Below are positions 61,821 to 64,000 of a DNA stretch of 64,000 bases, piece after piece. The notes under the pieces are model-generated. The model did not search any database, had not been told where the DNA came from, and saw nothing but the letters and a program-made list of their open reading frames with translations. How positions within the stretch are numbered: the stretch's first letter is position 1; every line of letters starts with the position of its first letter. The translations under genes were made by a program, and so were the position numbers. Source of the DNA: Mycobacterium simiae. GTDB taxonomy: Bacteria; Actinomycetota; Actinomycetes; Mycobacteriales; Mycobacteriaceae. The DNA lies in NCBI RefSeq assembly GCF_010727605.1, contig NZ_AP022568.1, forward strand, positions 3,410,001-3,474,000, written 5' to 3'.

Positions 61821-62351
61821 ATGGCCGGGTCATCCGGGACGTCCAGACCCGCGCAGGCCGAGCAGTCGGCGCAACCACGCCCAGACGCGCTCTCGCACCT
61901 CGACGAGCGAGGCGCCGCACACATGGTCGATGTGACCGAAAAGCCGACCACCAAGCGCACCGCGGTCGCCGCGGGTGTGTTGCGCACCTCCGCGCATGTG
62001 GTGGACCTGATCTCCAGCGGGGGGCTACCCAAGGGCGACGCCCTCGCGACGGCGCGGGTGGCCGGAATCCTGGCCGCCAAGCGCACCAGCGATCTGATCC
62101 CGCTGTGCCACCAGCTCGCTCTCACCGGGGTCGACATCGAATTCAGCGTGGGCGAGTCAGACATCGACATCGTCGCGACGGTCCACAGCACCGACCGTAC
62201 GGGTGTCGAGATGGAGGCGCTGACGGCGGTGAGCGTGGCCGCGCTTACGCTCTACGACATGATCAAGGCGGTTGATCGGGCGGCCTGTATCGATGACGTC
62301 CGGGTGCTTCGCAAAGAGGGTGGCAAGTCCGGAAATTGGGTGCGGGCATGA
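61821..62351 (+). CDS. moaC: Cyclic pyranopterin monophosphate synthase MoaC
   Basis: 176-aa molybdenum-cofactor enzyme (orthologue of moaC2, Rv0864) that converts 3',8-cyclo-GTP to cPMP. Core: MVDVTEKPTTKRTA, AGILAAKRTSDLIPLCHQLALTGVDIEF and TGVEMEALTAVSVAALTLYDMIKAVD with the Asp/Lys pair of the active site. The usual LCHPL reads LCHQL, as I recall in mycobacterial MoaC2. About 30 extra residues at the N terminus; an internal ATG near residue 35 may be the true start. Overlaps mog by ATGA. Confidence 0.93.
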   Translation: MAGSSGTSRPAQAEQSAQPRPDALSHLDERGAAHMVDVTEKPTTKRTAVAAGVLRTSAHVVDLISSGGLPKGDALATARVAGILAAKRTSDLIPLCHQLALTGVDIEFSVGESDIDIVATVHSTDRTGVEMEALTAVSVAALTLYDMIKAVDRAACIDDVRVLRKEGGKSGNWVRA

Positions 62352-62830
62352 GCCCGCGGACCGCCCGGGTGATCATCGCCTCGACCCGAGCCTCCAGCGG
62401 GGTGTACTCGGACAAATGCGGCCCAATCCTCGCGGAATGGCTTTCACAGCAGGGGTTTTCGGTCCCAGAGCCGGAAGTGGTCGCGGACGGGAAGCCGGTC
62501 GGTGAGGCGCTGCGCGCCGCGCTCGACGACGATGTCGACGTCATCCTGACCTCCGGCGGTACCGGTATCTCCCCGACCGATGCCACCCCGGATCAGACCG
62601 TTGCGGTGGTGGACTATCTGATTCCCGGCCTGGCCGACGCCATTCGGCACTCCGGCTTGCCCAAAGTCCCGACGTCGGTGCTCTCACGCGGGGTGTGCGG
62701 GGTGGCCGGTCGCACTCTCATCATCAACCTGCCGGGTTCGCCCGGTGGTGTACGGGACGGGCTGGGTGTGCTTGCTGACGTTCTCGACCATGCCCTTGAC
62801 CAGATCGCTGGTAAAGACCACAAACAATGA
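62348..62830 (+). CDS. mog: Molybdopterin biosynthesis protein MoaB/Mog
   Basis: 160-aa MoaB/Mog protein (orthologue of Rv0865), which adenylylates molybdopterin before metal insertion. Family motifs [17 protein letters not shown] (about 62-80) and [13 protein letters not shown]. The frame is open 4 codons further upstream, but the ATG at 62348 overlaps the moaC stop. Operon moaC-mog-moaE, all by 4-bp overlaps. Confidence 0.93.
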   Translation: MSPRTARVIIASTRASSGVYSDKCGPILAEWLSQQGFSVPEPEVVADGKPVGEALRAALDDDVDVILTSGGTGISPTDATPDQTVAVVDYLIPGLADAIRHSGLPKVPTSVLSRGVCGVAGRTLIINLPGSPGGVRDGLGVLADVLDHALDQIAGKDHKQ

Positions 62831-63252
62831 CGGTCGTGTTGCGCGCGGCGATGACCGAGCAGTCCATCTCCCTGGATGAGCATGAAGAACTGGTGGGCCA
62901 TCGGTCGGCCGGTGCCATCGTCGGGTTCGTGGGCATGATTCGCGACCACGACGAGGGACGCCGGGTCGTGCGGCTCGAATATTCTGCCCACCCCTCGGCT
63001 GCCCAGGTCATGGCGGAGGTAGTGGCCGAGGTCGCCGAGAAGTCAGCCGGCGTGCGTGCGGTCGCGGCCAGCCACCGGATCGGCACGCTGCACATCGGGG
63101 AGGCCGCGTTGGTGGCGGCGGTGGCCGCCGATCACCGGCAGGAAGCGTTCGCAACCTGCGCCGCGCTGGTCGACACGATCAAGGCGCGCCTACCGGTCTG
63201 GAAACACCAGTTTTTCGACGACGGAACAGAGGAATGGGTGGGGTCGGCCTGA
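62827..63252 (+). CDS. moaE: Molybdopterin synthase catalytic subunit MoaE
   Basis: 141-aa large subunit of molybdopterin synthase (orthologue of moaE2, Rv0866). Active-site lysines K119 and K126 in [14 protein letters not shown] match the catalytic pair of E. coli MoaE by residue and number. [21 protein letters not shown] and [22 protein letters not shown] are typical. It works with MoaD, which is not in the window. Confidence 0.93.
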   Translation: MTVVLRAAMTEQSISLDEHEELVGHRSAGAIVGFVGMIRDHDEGRRVVRLEYSAHPSAAQVMAEVVAEVAEKSAGVRAVAASHRIGTLHIGEAALVAAVAADHRQEAFATCAALVDTIKARLPVWKHQFFDDGTEEWVGSA

Positions 63253-63278
63253 CGCCAATCCGACCCGCAGCGCGGCGG

Positions 63279-64000
<722 letters not shown>

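Overview
The window is GC-rich, densely packed actinobacterial DNA with GTG and TTG starts and many ATGA start/stop overlaps. A complete yrbE-mce operon, mce-associated (Mam) membrane proteins, FadE/FadD proteins and LpqH-like and MmpS-like exported proteins point to a Mycobacterium. The gene order pdc, SRPBCC, CaiB racemase, SRPBCC, SRPBCC, aminotransferase, fadA, fadB ... ercc3, helicase-associated protein, Rv0863-like, moaC, mog, moaE, rpfA matches my memory of Rv0853c-Rv0867c in M. tuberculosis. An environmental or nontuberculous species is likely because of the large extra catabolic content; the species cannot be fixed from the sequence alone.

Layout. 1-4 kb: a truncated COG4705 membrane protein, an OmpR-type regulator and a convergent sensor kinase, and a hemolysin-III-type protein. 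4-5.5 kb: a scar of decayed catabolic genes (3-hydroxyisobutyrate dehydrogenase, aldehyde dehydrogenase and nitroreductase remnants) around one intact carboxymuconolactone-decarboxylase-like gene. 5.5-13.7 kb: two acyl-CoA dehydrogenase subunits, a Mam pair, a secreted protein, a P450-ferredoxin-SDR operon and, divergent from it, a small ORF coupled to a CaiB-type CoA transferase. 13.9-23.7 kb: a leader ORF plus yrbEA-yrbEB-mceA-F, a lipid importer. 23.7-26.9 kb: secreted proteins and a second Mam pair. 26.9-30.1 kb: a TetR regulator divergent from four membrane proteins, the last two resembling cytochrome-oxidase subunit III/IV (NorE/NorF type). 30.1-37.5 kb: P450, TetR, MmpS-like and LpqH-like exported proteins, enoyl-CoA hydratase, amidohydrolase, FadD, a two-domain unknown and a tiny bacterioferritin-associated ferredoxin. 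37.5-46.7 kb: the conserved pdc to fadAB block. 46.9-57.5 kb: material I do not recall at this place in M. tuberculosis: hydrolase/GMC oxidoreductase with an AraC regulator, an LLM monooxygenase beside an SsuABC-type transporter, and a DUF35/thiolase pair. 57.5-64 kb: XPB helicase and its neighbour, molybdopterin genes, and the 3' part of rpfA.

How the genes fit together. The left half reads as a system for importing and degrading a lipid. Mce/YrbE proteins would bring it in, P450s, SDR and ferredoxin would oxidise it, FadD and CaiB would form the CoA ester, and the FadE pair, enoyl-CoA hydratase, FadAB and the DUF35/thiolase pair would shorten it. The substrate is not known. A 15-bp palindrome, GAGAAT-N3-ATTCTC, is perfect in front of the fadE pair and the amidohydrolase, one base off in front of the small ORF/CaiB unit, and degenerate in front of the SDR-ferredoxin-P450 operon and between echA and the LpqH-like gene. 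It is a candidate operator for one regulon spread over 28 kb. Other candidate operators are paired TetR sites at 27.5 kb, a nested palindrome at 31.5 kb, AraC-type direct repeats at 49.9 kb and phased direct repeats at 55.9 kb. I saw no rRNA, tRNA, insertion sequence or CRISPR array.
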